A DNA stretch of 64,000 bases from Topomyia yanbarensis (GCF_030247195.1 NC_080671.1:468592766-468656765), one strand, 5' to 3'. Positions 13,501 through 25,379 are shown, numbered from the stretch's first letter. Numbers and translations: made by a program. The notes: generated from the letters alone by a model not told the origin.

Positions 13501-15199
13501 AGCCTAAATATATAGCGTAAGGTGGGGCAAATCCGACCGTTGGGTAAACCCGACTCCCCTCTGTTACCGAAAATCAGAAGCACTACGCGAATTAATATCA
13601 ATGTTGTCGTGTAGAGCATCGAAAATAATCATGATGGTGGTATGACAGCATTTCATTAGTCTACATTGAGATGCTCAAACGACAAAAAATGTGTTTTTAC
13701 AACTTTTGATTTGACTTTTGTGCATCATTGACTACAGGATATTTCTGATTGTTAAAGTGATTGCATAATAAATGTAAGTGGAATTAAATTCTTTGATTAA
13801 AGTCCTACAAAGTGCATAGAAGAATTTAGTGCAACCCTTTTCATATTTTTTTTTAATTGCATCGTAATGAAAAATGACGCGGTGGGGCAAATCCGACCTC
13901 TAAATAGTGGGGTAAATCCGACCGCTTTTTTTCTAAGCAAATGTTTATTTATCAAATTGAAATATATATTTATTGCTATTATTTATTATTTTTATACAAA
14001 ATGGTTCATAATTACAAACGAAAGACACAAAAACGTGATGATTATAGTATTCCTCGAGCAATTGCTCCGATGCAAATGGGAATATCATTACGTGCTACTG
14101 CTCGTGATTTTAGCATTCCAAGATTGGCATTGAACTCCATTTTCTTCATGTTACAATCCAATAACACAACATTCATTGATTTATCATTGAAAAACCATAA
14201 AATTTGGATAATATCTGCCCTAAATCAACTAAAAACATAGGGGGTCGGGTTTACCCCACCATTTTTGAAAACAGCAAATATGAACATTTGGTGTATAAAA
14301 CGACTTGATCCGATGCAGCCAAAACCATTTACTAGGTCGGATTTGCCCCACCTTACCCTACATGTACATGAACAGTTTTTTTTTTAAATATTTCGGCCGT
14401 CCATACAACTTCCGATTTTTTCGAAAAATACAGTAGATTCTACGGGAAAACACGGCATTTCTGGCAGCAATCTAATTTTCTATGTTTTCAGCCTGAACGA
14501 GTAGTACTAGAACGTAATTTTGAAAGCATCGTTTGCGTGACAGAATATCCGATGGGTGATTGGCCTATTTTGGTAGTGTAGTTCAACAGTTAAACATACC
14601 AAAATCTTTATTTATAATCGAAAAACCTTGCGCTGTAATTTTTCAGATTTTAAATTATTTAACAGTTTTGTAAAGAAGAAAAATAGAACTTTTGAACGCT
14701 AACTTTTGCTGTTCTGGAAGAACCAGTTCGCAATTTTGCAACAACAATATGAAAATTGCCATAATTTTGCGATTTTTTCATGCAAAATATGTACATTGTT
14801 CAACATTCAAAAGAATTCTGTTCTAATGACAATTCGAAAGAACATTCAATCCCGCGTCCAACGACAATAATAATTAAAATCGACTGTTTAACAATTCAAA
14901 TGCCGACTTCATTGAGGAAGAACTTATAAAACGATTATTATAGTGAAGAATCCCAGTCAAACTCTTACGCTAAAATTCTAATATAATAATTTGTGGTTTC
15001 GCGAAGCATGTTCGTCCAATTTGGGATCGTCATTCTGTTTTCAAACCATTCTGTATCATTATTATCTCACTTGATGCACATTCACACTAAAAATTCGTCG
15101 TTTTTCATTGAAATTACCAATTTACCAAAAACAAGAATTCAAATCCAACGTAAACCAATCATAAGTTGCATCCCCAAAATACTCACCAAGACTTAACAT
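7224..15199 (-). CDS. cact: Cactus / I-kappa-B, 5' three coding exons (partial gene)
   Basis: Cytoplasmic inhibitor that holds Rel/Dorsal transcription factors until Toll signalling destroys it. Coding exons are 15199-15187, 9290-8921 and 7576-7224. All junctions are GT-AG and stay in frame (phases 1, 2, 1), giving 245 residues. The N-terminus carries DSGFHS at residues 21-26, the classic phosphodegron read by the Slimb/beta-TrCP ligase, and a second DSG motif near residue 75. A short Gln run follows. From about residue 122 come three ankyrin repeats with the TPLHL-type core. The third ends at the last donor, inside the codon after NYN. Drosophila Cactus is about twice this length, so the remaining ankyrin repeats and the PEST tail should lie beyond base 1, behind an intron of more than 7.2 kb. 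The family call is confident; exon 1 rests on splice signals and phase only. Confidence 0.9.
7577..8920 (-). other. cactus intron 2
   Basis: A 1344-bp GT-AG intron on the minus strand. It holds a short TAT/ATT microsatellite near 7676-7700 and no recognisable gene or transposon. Confidence 0.8.
8921..9290 (-). CDS. cact: cactus coding exon 2 (degron and N-terminal region)
   Basis: The exon follows a pyrimidine-rich TTCCCTTCCAG acceptor and ends at GATAC followed by GTGAGT. It encodes the acidic, Ser-rich regulatory N-terminus: DSGFHS degron, five consecutive Gln, a second DSG cluster, and the start of ankyrin repeat 1. The reading frame also stays open upstream of the acceptor to an in-frame ATG at 9351, which may be an alternative start. 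Confidence 0.9.
9291..9351 (-). other. possible alternative N-terminus of Cactus
   Basis: If the exon 2 acceptor is not used, an ATG at 9351 in an AAAAC context gives a 20-residue Gly-rich leader (starting MHPAKGG) in frame with the Cactus body. Upstream, 9750-10040 is GC-rich. On the minus strand it carries an arthropod initiator-like TCAGTT near 9915, so a second promoter with a 5' UTR of roughly 560 bases is possible. Nothing here excludes simple intron sequence. Confidence 0.35.
10604..10866. mobile_element. 263-bp hAT-like MITE
   Basis: Ends are CAGGGATGCC on the left and AAATCCCTG on the right, giving a short terminal inverted repeat CAGGGAT. It is flanked by GAGCAATT and AAGCAATT, an 8-bp target duplication with one mismatch, as expected for hAT. 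The interior repeats CACAGATTT-like words. No coding sequence. Confidence 0.75.
13513..14360. mobile_element. 848-bp TIR element (GGTGGGGCAAATCCGACC ends)
   Basis: Both ends carry TAGNGTAAGGTGGGG followed by CAAATCCGACC in inverted orientation. The same GGGGYAAATCCGACC word recurs internally near 13882 and 13910, and inverted near 14243, giving subterminal repeats. Internal open frames of about 90 codons are AT-rich and unrecognised. Likely a non-autonomous DNA transposon; the superfamily was not assigned. Confidence 0.7.
15187..15199 (-). CDS. cact: cactus coding exon 1 (13-nt coding part)
   Basis: ATG TTA AGT CTT G is followed directly by the strong donor GTGAGT. The trailing G joins the AA of exon 2 to make the Glu codon, so the protein would start MLSLEGHKQ. 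An in-frame TAA lies 12 bases upstream, so this is the first possible ATG in frame. The DNA from about 15200 to 15680 is more GC-rich than its surroundings and is taken as 5' UTR plus promoter. The transcription start was not located. Support is splice strength and phase, not homology. Confidence 0.6.
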
Positions 15200-15597
15200 A
15201 CAATTCTCCGATTAATCCACTATATCACACCACACAAAATTCACTATCCAAAATCGCTTTCTTTTCACGTCAAACGACTCAACACAAATTCAACTAAATC
15301 ACTTCAATCCGTACGCCAACGATATTATTCAAACAATCCGAAGCGAGCACCGCAAAACTATCAGCACGAATATAATCTACTCCTTGAAAACTGTGATCGA
15401 TCAGCTCGAAGGGACACTTTCGAATGACCTTATGCTGCACGCTGCGCACGAAGGTAACCTTCGGGAAGGACCAGATACGCATATGTGCCAGGCGAGAAAT
15501 GGGAAAACACCTCTACCCTCCGTTCTTCGTTTCCACACTCTTCGTCCTGGGTGCGGGGTTTTCGTCCTTCCTGTTTTTTTTGAAGTAGGAACGAACA

Positions 15598-15609
15598 GGG
15601 AAAGTCCCC
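15598..15609 (-). promoter_or_regulatory. canonical kappaB site upstream of cactus exon 1
   Basis: On the minus strand this reads GGGGACTTTCCC and contains the textbook kappaB decamer GGGACTTTCC. It lies about 400 bases upstream of the proposed start codon, in a GC-rich stretch that would be the promoter. A second weaker match (GGGAAAACACC) is near 15500. Confidence 0.45.
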
Positions 15610-15699
15610 GCGGCTATCCCTTACCTACTTTAGGGAATGGGTGGGGAGTGTATTGCAAGGCGGTGGGTACTGAGGAAATAAAGAATATGTAGATTATTT

Positions 15700-16132
15700 A
15701 TTGTAAAATGGTAAGATTATATGGAATCGAAAATTGATTTTGAAGAAAACATCTAATACATTGATTCAAATCGCTGATATTTAACCAGTAATATTTGTAA
15801 TCTGGAAACTAATGCGGCTTTTTTGTTAGGCTGTACTCAGTCTCAAGCTGAAGCCAATTAAGTCAAGTTGGTGTTGATTTTTTCTTTACGATAAAACCCC
15901 AACAAACAATTTAGCTGTATAATGGCTTAAACAGTTCTTGTTCAGCTTATTCTTTCTGATCAAAGATTTTTTCAGCTTGTTTGTTGAGACAACATACATT
16001 GAATTTTCTGATGCTGGACTTTCCGTGCGTCAATATGTTACACTAGACTGGCGCTTAGCTCCATTGGGAAAAGTCAAAAATGGTCCTAATTGGCGAACTT
16101 TTTGAGTTCCTTTTGTCTGAGTCTGAGCAAAT
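15700..16132. other. upstream of cactus, nothing recognised
   Basis: AT-rich non-coding sequence between the cactus promoter region and the next repeat. No gene seen. Confidence 0.4.
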
Positions 16133-17958
16133 TTTAACCCTCGAGCACTTGCACTGTTGTACTTTTTACAACACTTTGGGATTTTTCGTTATCATTTAGT
16201 TGCAAAGACATTTATCGATGCCAAACCACTATGTATTCCTCATATAACATGTTTTGGACAAGATTCAATCATTTTTGTGCACTCATTTACCTCAAGCGCA
16301 ACAATACAATCTGAACTTGTTTGATACAACCGGACCAATAAAACGCGCGATGTGGAAGTTCGACCAAACAATATTGTATTCTATATATATCTCGCGATTT
16401 CGATCATGTGGACGGTAACTTCCTTCGGCAAACTTGTTCGGAAGATCAAGAGCTAGTCAAAAGAAGATAAAATAGTTTGAAATAAAATTCTGCCGCTAGG
16501 TGGTGCCAGTGAGCATGTAATTTTTTCAGCTTACTGTATCTCAAGATTTAGATTTTGTTGAAAGTTAGTATCTTCGACGAAGTTGTTAAACAAATCAAGA
16601 CCTATGAGGTGGTGTAACGGCTGCTTCAGAAAACGACCGTTAGGCGGCGCTAGTGAGCATGTTAGTTGTACAATTGTATGTATCTCAATTTCGGCAAAGT
16701 TGCTCACGAGATCACCTTTGAGGTGGTATATCGAATAGTATAGGAGAACTAGGAGGCGCTAGTGAACTTGAACATGTAATTTTTTCGACCTACTGTGTCT
16801 CAGTTTCCTGACTCTTTGGAAGGTTTCTTCGAAATAAAACCGAAAATGGTGAATGTCACCAAAAGAAAGAATATACCGATGATATTCCGATAGTAAGTTA
16901 ATTATCAGATGACGTTCATCTTACTGAATTAACTAAATTCTTCATGCATGATTTTGGAATATGTATGCAAAGAAATTATGATTTGAAAATTGGAAAACTC
17001 CTGTGTACTATTTCTGTAACATAATTCAACCACTAACGATGGTAATCGGTAAAAGGGGCTGCTTATAACACGCACAGAAATAATGACACAACCTTCCTAA
17101 ATACAGAATAATGCTAAACAAACACAAGTGTTCTTCAATTTGCTCAACGTACTGATTTGATTCGAAAATCGTATAGCTCACTTATGACATGAATTATACT
17201 ATCATACTGTATAGAACAATTTTAATAATAACAATTGAATAGAATAAAACAATTTTACGTGTATCCGTTCCTTTTACTTCTTTGGTTGCTTAATATATCT
17301 GAATAATATGTCCAAATATTTTCATAAGACGCTTTGGATGTAGTTAGGATACTAAAACTACGTAGTTAATGAAAATTGTCAAAAAGGATCCGGTTGGCGG
17401 TGACATTTACTATTTCCGCATCGCACGTCCTGTCACAGGTTTCGCCTAGTGTCAGAATTTCAAAATTCTTGAATCAACAACTCTGGCAAAGACATTGCAC
17501 TTCTAAATAATCTCAATCATGAGATTCAGAAATCATGAATATGCATGTTTACTAGCGCTACCTAGTGGCAGAATCCAAGACTATTTAGTGTATCACTTAG
17601 TAGGTGTTTATCTCTAGTGCAACTATATGCTAACAAATCTGAAATCCGAGATACAATAGGCCAAAAATAGCACGGTCACTAGCGCCACTTAGTGGTAGAA
17701 TATAGAACTATTTCGCATAACCTCGTAGGACACATATCTGCTGAAAAATCGAACACTTTAGATAGAGTAGATCGAAAAAAATTAATGCTCATATTCATTC
17801 GCCCATCCGAAAGGCCATTATCTACTGTCCAAGTTTGCATTAGAAAGTAGTGCTCCAAATGATACAAATCACGAGGTATTCTAAAGGCTATCTGTGTACT
17901 AAGTACAACGGGCGAGTGCTCGTGTTACAAAAATTGGGCCGAGTGCCGGAGCGTTAAA
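16133..17958. mobile_element. 1.8-kb TIR element with subterminal repeats
   Basis: The left end TTTAACCCTCGAGCACTTGC matches the inverted right end TTTAACGCTCCGGCACTCG. Inside the left half a GCGGCGCTAGTGAGCATG-type word recurs near 16500, 16645 and 16755 with a spacing of about 110-150 bp. The right half has it inverted near 17550 and 17680. No transposase seen. Probably a non-autonomous foldback-type transposon. Boundaries are approximate. Confidence 0.55.
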
Positions 17959-17959
17959 T

Positions 17960-18990
17960 GCATTTTTTTCTTTCAAATTCCCAAATTACGGTACTGGTGA
18001 CAAGCCTTTTATGAATGACTACCGTATCTACATGCCCGCTCACAATGTTGAGATCTACGATGCAGTCACTAATTCGAGTTTGTCATGAGTGGAGCTATTG
18101 AAACACGGAGTTGACTATTTCAAGGAACCCTCGCTCTAACGAGCAAATATTTTGAATGGCATTCACACTGGACGGGACAAAATGGCGCATCCTTTCAAAC
18201 TCGTGTCGAGTAACCTTTAATAGGAGATTCCACATAACCATGCCACGTGAACAAACAGCTTCCCAAAAATCTGAAGCATTCACCTAAAAAGCGATCTTTG
18301 TACTCTTTTGCAGAAATATTAAAAAGAGCTACGCCACTCATCACGGCAAATCATTATGCTCTCTTGGCTGAGTAGTGGGATTTTGATGATCCCCATGCGG
18401 GGACATCTTTTACTGTTCCCAAGAATTATAGGCAGATGATATCCCTTATAAAGCTTAAATTAATTTTTCTATTGGGAAGCCACCAAACATACCAGCTCGA
18501 GCAAGCTCTGACACAAAGCCGAAGTAAACAATTAATTTAGAAAAATTAACCTACTACAATTATCACCAACAAGTAGCCTTCGACGTATGCTGCTAAAACA
18601 CAGTCAAAAGACCACCCAATAGCTGATGCATTTTTTTTTCAAAACCTACTGGCAGTACCAACTGAGCAGAAACAACGATTGCACCCAGTGCCTCCAAAGC
18701 AATATCCAGCTGTACCAATAAAGAAGCAAACGTCGATAACATAACGGCAAGTAGTATTGTCATAGGATAATGGCTCCGTGCGTGTTTTCGCAACCCGCTG
18801 TGGTAATCACTGACAAAATATTCAGTCAATGGGCGTTGTCTACTAAACAGAACACGGAAGGAAGAGTAGCATATAAGCAATATTGAGGGGCATTATGTGT
18901 CGATAACACTAGTTTACAAAATAAAAATAAAAATCTGAACTTCAATATTCGAACACCTTTTCTGATGTAAAATTGCGTGCTGAATCCGAA
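17960..18990. other. no gene recognised
   Basis: AT-rich non-coding sequence with stops in all frames. A 95-codon minus-strand open frame near 18593-18880 shows no domain. Confidence 0.4.
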
Positions 18991-18993
18991 AAT

Positions 18994-20803
18994 GAGGTTC
19001 AAAAAATTTACAATAGAACAGTTTTCGAGTTACAGTAAAAAAATGAATTTCACCTTTAAAATTAAAAGTACGTTCAAGTAAAATCCAAATATCTTCGGTT
19101 ATAGGGCATCGATATGAAATATTATTACATCGAATTAAAGGTAATTGAATGCACTTTCGATCGTTAGAACATTTTGTTTTAAAGCGACTACTGGTTCTGA
19201 CGTCATTTACGAATCTTTTGGACTTTTTCGTAATTTTTCGTCATTTTTTGAAGAAAAATGAGCGTGTGATCAATATTTTCGGCAAGATAAAGCAATCCTA
19301 AAAATTATATTTTTATGGGAAATTAAAGCCTGCTAATAACCAATTAAAATTAGCACTTGTTATTTTGAATCCGACGAAAATTGCGAAAGTTATTCATTTT
19401 TTTTGTAAAATGGCAATTTTTGTGTTTCCGTCTCGATTCCAATTTTTTCTGGTGCCGCTTTAATAATATATGAGGGATTCTCTATCAGAATTCTGTTAAA
19501 CAAGTAAATGGAAGAATTTTGAAAGAATTTAGTGTGGGGAACTCGTTTATCCAAATGATTAAAGACTTCTGATAACAATAATTTTAGGATCAATGAAATT
19601 ATAAGTCATCGAATGATTGGTATGCAATACGGCGTGTAATATTTACAAGTGTATTACATAAAATAACACTCTTATGATATAATAATGCTGGCTGCTCAAC
19701 TGAGTTTTTTACAATGTTAATACAAATTATATGAATCCGTAGAAATATGTGATACTACATACGTCAAGTATTATAAAATTAATAATTTGTAAAACTTTTA
19801 ATTTGTGTTCCTTCATTGAACATATAGTGTTTTGAAATTATGTACAAGAACAAGATTTATTTTAGGTCTAAAATCTCAGAATCTGAACTTAAGAATGGTT
19901 TGAAGAATGTAGAATATTTTGTAATTGCACTTAGATGTTTTATATTTATAAACTTCTAGACGTTTTAATAACGTAAAATAAATTGTTAGTAGATCAAAAC
20001 TTGACGAAATAGGTGGATAAGTCAAACTAGTGCCCGAATTTAGCATTTTTCACCGTGATAAGCTTCCGATGTGTGTATCAAGGCATCGTGGACCGTGCAG
20101 TTTACAACGTTTTTCTACATATACGATTCTGTATGACACATGTAAATATTATACGTATTATTAATGCCAAATTTTTGATGACATTACTCCACTGAGCCTG
20201 TTATCAGAAGTCTTTAATCATTTAGATAAACGAGTTCGAGTATTACCTTACATTAAATTCTTTCAAAATTCTTCCTTTTACTTGTTTAACAGAATTCTGA
20301 TGGAGAGTCCCACATATATTATTAAACAAGCCCTAGAAAAAATTGGAATCGAGACGGTTCAATAAGGTGACCCAGAGAAACACAAAAATTGCCATTTTAC
20401 AAAAAAATGAATAACTTTCGCAATTTTCATCGGATTCAAGCTAACAAGTGCTTATTTTCATTGGTTTTTAGCAGGCTTTCATTTCCCATAAAAATATAAT
20501 TTTAAGGATTGCTTTATCTTGCCGAAAATATTGATCACACGCTCATTTTTCTTCAAAAAAGACGAAAAATTAAGAAAAAGTTCAATGGATTCGTAAATAA
20601 CATCAGAACCAGTAACCGCACTAAAACAACATGTTCCAACGATCTAAAGTGCATTCAATTACCTTTAATTCAACATAATAATATTTCATATCGATACACT
20701 ACAACCGAAGATATTTGGATTTTACTAAACGTACTTTTAATTTTAAAGGTAAAATTCATTGTTTCACTGTAACTCGAAAACTGTTCTACTGTAAATTTTT
20801 TGT
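18994..20803. repeat. giant foldback: 0.6-kb inverted arms around a 0.62-kb loop
   Basis: The left arm (about 18994-19580) and right arm (about 20200-20803) are imperfect reverse complements along their whole length, from the AAATTTACARTAGAACAG outer end to the CTTCTGATAACA inner end. Both arms carry the same open segment reading outward from the loop (minus strand at 19390-19580, plus strand at 20200-20363) with SEVFNHLDKRV and FFQNSS, so it was probably coding once. Transcription through it would give long double-stranded RNA. The family is not recognised. Confidence 0.75.
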
Positions 20804-22039
20804 GTCATGTGGCCATTCAACCGTGTAAACCTTTTCATCTATCATCACGATCAGGTGGTTGATTGCTTTTTGTTCAGCTCCCGAATATCATTTTACATTG
20901 CCACTAATGTGCTGATACATAATTCTCAATCATTATTCTGTTTGTGTACATTTGCCGTTCAACAACTCAAAGTGCTCAATTCACTACTAAATAATTGGTC
21001 AACACTCCTTCCCAGTCCTGCGATTGAATTTAGTTTGCTTTCAAGTTCAGACAGGAACGAAATTTTTTTAAGATCTGATTTTTCCTCCTGATCGTTTAAA
21101 GGCACAAAACATGTTGTAACCATTTTTGCCTTTCTCATATAAAGAAAGGCTATGCAATCACTGTAAAAATCGACTTTTTAACCGAGGCCCGGAGGGCCGA
21201 GTGTCGTACACCATTCGATTCAGTTCGTCGAGATCGGCAAATGTCTGTGTGTGCATGTATGTGTGTGTATGTGTGTGTGTGTGTGTCATTTAAACTCACA
21301 CAATTTTCTCAGAGATGGCTGAACCGATTTTCGCAAACTTTATCTGAAAGGTATAACGCTCCCATAAGCTGCTATTGAATTTTTAGTTGATCCGACTTCC
21401 GGTTCCAGAGTTACGGGTTGAAGAGTGCGGTCACACAGCAAATTCCCATATAAACTGGTACCACCATGATGTTCAAATGATGTAAAACATATTAAAATTG
21501 CTGTAACATTACTCTAGTTTGCGGGTCTAGATCACTAATGATCAATCAAAGCAGCTTTGACCACATTGGTCACCTATGACGGTTCATAACGCCCCCGGGG
21601 AACCCGCCAAGTTCCTAAGCTAATATCACACCCATTCCCCAACGAATTCTCTACCGATTTTTACAAACTTGATTTCAAATGAAAGATACAGTAATGCCAT
21701 TGACTGCTGCTGAATTTCATTCTGTTCTGACTCTTGCTTCCGGAGTTACAGGGGTGCTAGTAAGGATACACTGCAATTTCCCATATAAATCGGTACAATC
21801 GTAATACCTCAGAGGCTAAAAACTATTGAAATGGTCACCAAATTACTTCTAATCGCAGATCTAGATCACTGATTGCCAATCAAACATTCTTTGAATATAT
21901 TGTCCACTATCGACGATTCCGGAAGTCCGGAATTCCGGGCATATTCCACAAATAAAGTCACATCGGTTCTTCGGTGATGACTGAACCGATTTTCTCAAAT
22001 CAAGTCTCAAATGGAAGGCAAAATATGCAGTTGAGAATT

Positions 22040-22215
22040 GCGTCGCCGCCCCTCCCCCCTCGCCTTGCCCTTACACCTCCCTCCTTCATCACTCCCCTCC
22101 CCTTGGACCACCCTCACGCCCGCATTTCCTTCATCCACCCCGTATACCGAAATAAGATGAAGGATTTCTGACGCATCCTCCACTCCCACTCTACTAACTC
22201 CCCATTCCCTCCACT
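22040..22215. repeat. pyrimidine-rich C/T tract
   Basis: About 175 bp dominated by C and T, including CCCCTCCCCCC, inserted within the third tandem-repeat interval. It looks like simple-sequence expansion. Confidence 0.6.
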
Positions 22216-22626
22216 TTCAAACCCATTCCACCAACATTTGATTGAGCTAATTAAATATTATTCTTTTGCCTTTCAAGGTTATGCAATTGCTCCAAAAACC
22301 GACTTTCCAACCGAGGCCCGAAGGGCCGAGTCTCATATAACATTCGACTCAGTTTGCCGAGATCGCAAAATATATGTGTGTATGTATGTGTATGTGCGGA
22401 TTTGTTAACAAAATGTCCACATCGGTTTCTCGGAATTTTCTGAACCGATTTTGACAAACTTGATTTTAAATGAAAGGTCTATCAGCTGCTGTTGAATTTT
22501 GTGTGGATCCGAGTTCTGGTTCCTGAATTACAGGGTGATACGTACGATCACGCAGCAAATCCCGATTCTAACGAATTCTGCGATGAATGTAAAAAGGTGA
22601 ATTTTTTCCAAAATGTAAGCACAACT

Positions 22627-22861
22627 CTCGACAAACATATGATTACGGCCTAAAAGCCAACTGTCAAAATCCACTTTGAATGGAAATTCCGGACAAACCG
22701 TTACACGCCAATCACAGATGTTGGTAGTAAATGAAAGAGAAAAGTTTTCTCTTTCATAAACTGTTGTGAACTGTGTTCGACTAGTAACAGTTTGTCTGGA
22801 ATTTCCATTCAAAGTGGATTTTGACAGTTGGCTTTTAGGCCGTAATCATATGTTTGTCGAG
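22627..22861. mobile_element. 235-bp palindromic MITE, copy 1
   Basis: Long inverted ends beginning CTCGACAAACATATGATTAC fold over nearly the whole length. It is flanked by AACT on both sides (22623-22626 and 22862-22865), a 4-bp target duplication. It interrupts a unit of the tandem array. The same family recurs at 53799 with identical length and, degenerate, near 40735 and 47205. Confidence 0.85.
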
Positions 22862-23159
22862 AACTGTTGAATTTGTAGATCTAGGTCACCAACAGTCATT
22901 CAAAGTCTCTTTGGCCACACTGGCCACCATCGACGGATCCGGAAGCATCCAAATTCAGAATAACGGTTATATTGGTTTCTCGAAAATGGCTAGACCGATT
23001 TGGTCAACTTAGTCTCGAATGAAAGGTGTTGCGTCCCCGGAAACTGATATTAAATTTCATCTCCATCCGACTTCCGGCTCCGGAGTTACGGGTTTTGGAG
23101 TGCGATCACATAGAAAACTCCGATTCAAACCGATACCGCGATGAATGCAAAAAGGTGCT

Positions 23160-24085
23160 CTTATATATACGTACCAAGTGTAATAAGAATGAAAGACATT
23201 TTCATGATGTTATATTGAACGAACCAGCTATCAAATCATAGTTTGGAGAAATGAAAAATGCACAATTGCACCTCTAGGTGGATTAAAACAGGTTTTTTAT
23301 ATTGTCGCGACCCTTAGGTGCTAGTAAAAATATAAAAGGCTTGCATTTCATAATCTGGATTTTTTAAATTCATTTCCTTTTAGTGATTAACTGTACTACT
23401 TACATTGCATGTTCACACGGCACGAAATCAGCGATATAACTGCTAATTCTTTTACTAGTGCTAAAAAATATAGACTGGTGCTTGAGGTGGGATTTTTTGT
23501 GTGATGTGAATAACATTAACAGTTCGTGCTACAGAAGAGTAAATATCAGAAATTGTGTATCTTTCTTCAGCTTATTGCGACTTGGTCCAGTCTCCCCATA
23601 CAATATTGGTCAAGTTTCCCCAGCATTAGTTCTTGCTTTCAATGTCGTGCCATTTTCAGTAACAACTATTACAATATACCAGTTTATGTAAAATCATTTT
23701 ACTACTTAATAAGGAATTACATGATAAATTAGCACTCTGAAAATTAATTACTTGGGTAGCTATCTCCATACAAAGTTTAATAAAAAATTACATCTTTTTA
23801 CGCAATTTTTTTAATTACGAAATATTTTCTATAAGAACAGGATTTTTCATTCCAAACTTCCAAAATTACCTGAAGGGATCGAAACAAGTAGAAAAATATT
23901 TTTTTTTTTAAATTTAAGAATCAAATAGAACACGTTATTGCCAATTGTAGAATTTCGCGCTTGGTCAAGTGTCCCCATGTTCCCCTACTTTCGTATGCAT
24001 AAAAATATTAATTAGTCAATTTTCGCTAAAAGATGGGCCAAAGTTTAGATAATTTAATAATCTTTTAAATAAAAAATGAAAGGGG
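23160..24085. other. no gene recognised; single repeat ends
   Basis: AT-rich. Near 23585 and 23960 there are GGTCAAGTNTCCCC words in the same orientation, the later one ending in ATGTTCCCCTAC. They may be parts of a MITE family, but no paired inverted end is visible. Confidence 0.4.
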
Positions 24086-24094
24086 AGAACTTGA

Positions 24095-24400
24095 ACAGTT
24101 TTTGAGATACTCATGGCTCCAAAGACATGGGTTCGAGAAAAACGCACGTAAAGTTGGTTCAGTTGTAAGTGAGGCCGCTTCACACTCCAGTGGTTCTGAG
24201 TTCAGTCCTTACCGAGGTCGTTTGAGGTAAAAAATCTGTGGTCACGTCTTCCTTCGGAAGGAAAACGAAGCAGTTGGTCCCGGTCCACGCATTGATGCGC
24301 CAATATCGAGGATCCAGATGGTGAAGTCACCGATCTGGCGTGAACTGTTAGCCCCCTCCTAACGTAAAAGGCTGCGCACGCCTTTTAATTAGTCGATACA
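24095..24400 (+). repeat. SINE/LINE-3'-end-like sequence
   Basis: Contains CCTTCGGAAGG, a GTTGGTCCCGGTCC block and a degraded B-box-like GGTTCTGAGTTCAGTCC. This combination is typical of tRNA-derived short repeats in mosquitoes. Boundaries and family are uncertain. Confidence 0.35.
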
Positions 24401-24407
24401 CAACAGT

Positions 24408-24772
24408 GATGTCAGAGACATAGCCGAAGCGAAATACAATACACTTTAGGCTGTTAATACGAATGCTGCATTTTTTTCTATCTTCTGAAAGGTTTTATTA
24501 CAACCAGTTATTTCGGTGTTTCTAATGGAAACACCAAAACATATGGATTCTCATATAGTACCCCTGAAAAGGGCAGTAAATGATAGTTAAACAACTCATT
24601 TGGCAACAGCAGAAAATACGATATATGTTTACCGTTATTTCGGCTTTTCCTTTAGAAATACCAAAATAACTTAGTTTAATGAAACCTTCCAGAAGATAAT
24701 AAAAATTGCAGCATTCGTATTAACAACCTAAAGTGTATTCTACTTCACTTCGGTTATGCCTCTGACATTACC
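24408..24772. mobile_element. 365-bp foldback MITE
   Basis: The left arm starting ATGTCAGAGACATAGCCGAAG and the inverted right arm ATGTCAGAGGCATAACCGAAG pair for about 100 bp, including ACACTTTAGG and TTAATACGAATGCTGCA. The loop holds two CGGTGTTTCT/GAAACACC-type hairpins. No coding capacity. Confidence 0.7.
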
Positions 24773-24774
24773 TA

Positions 24775-25375
24775 CCCATCTTTTTTTATATATGAGCCAA
24801 CGAATGTAGATGGAGTGTGGCTAACAACGCTGTAACATGTGTCACACGCCAGTGGAATAGTATGGGCCAAGCAAGATCACCACTGAAAACCTGTCGACGA
24901 TTAGCATCAATCTTAATGATGATTGCTGCTGTTCATCTCTGTTTGCCTTTCGAATGCCGGGATAGATTTTTATTAGACTATTGTCACTGTGCTTACAATC
25001 GTAGTAGTACTTAATTTTTGTCGGTTGTCACGGTAAAGATGGACACGTCTATCCATACCAGGACACATGCTAGTGAACTCGGGTGATTCGTAGTTATACT
25101 GCCTAAGCTCGACCCTCATTAGCAGAAGACAAAGATTAAGCCCGTACGATATTAAGCCTGTTCTAATAACTCTGCCACTTATAGTTTTCCGATCTGTTTA
25201 TTTCACATCCTTGCTCTCACTTGAGTACAATGGCTCTAATTTTCATAACTTTCCCTATCCAGTAATCTCTAGCTAATTGAATGTTGTTAAAATGTAAAAA
25301 AGAAAATGTGACTAACATAGTCGAAATAAAAAAAGGAAAAATTGAAACTAACTAAAAATTTCCCAACTAGTTAAA
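24775..25375. other. no gene recognised
   Basis: AT-rich, short open frames only. Nothing supported. Confidence 0.4.
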
Positions 25376-25379
25376 ATTT

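Larger units (their letters stand above)
9352..15186 (-). other. cactus intron 1
   Basis: About 5.9 kb between the proposed exons 1 and 2. It contains the GC-rich block at 9750-10040 (possible second promoter), an 8-bp-TSD MITE at 10604 and a larger TIR element at 13513. Otherwise it is AT-rich and featureless. Confidence 0.6.
21120..23155 (+). repeat. tandem array of about 331-bp mosquito repeat units
   Basis: Five diverged units share ACCGATTT, AAATGAAAG, GACTTCCGG-GAGTTACGGG and TAGATCACT blocks. The ACCGATTT word falls at 21323, 21653, 21985, 22444 and 22994. The first spacings are 330 and 332 bp. The later ones are lengthened by a pyrimidine-rich insert (22040-22215) and by a 235-bp MITE (22627-22861). 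Units at 21180 and 22300 are headed by ACCGAGGCCCGGAGGGCCGAG and a GT microsatellite. A fragment recurs at 36950-37050. Common in culicine genomes as far as I know; the class is unknown to me. Confidence 0.75.
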
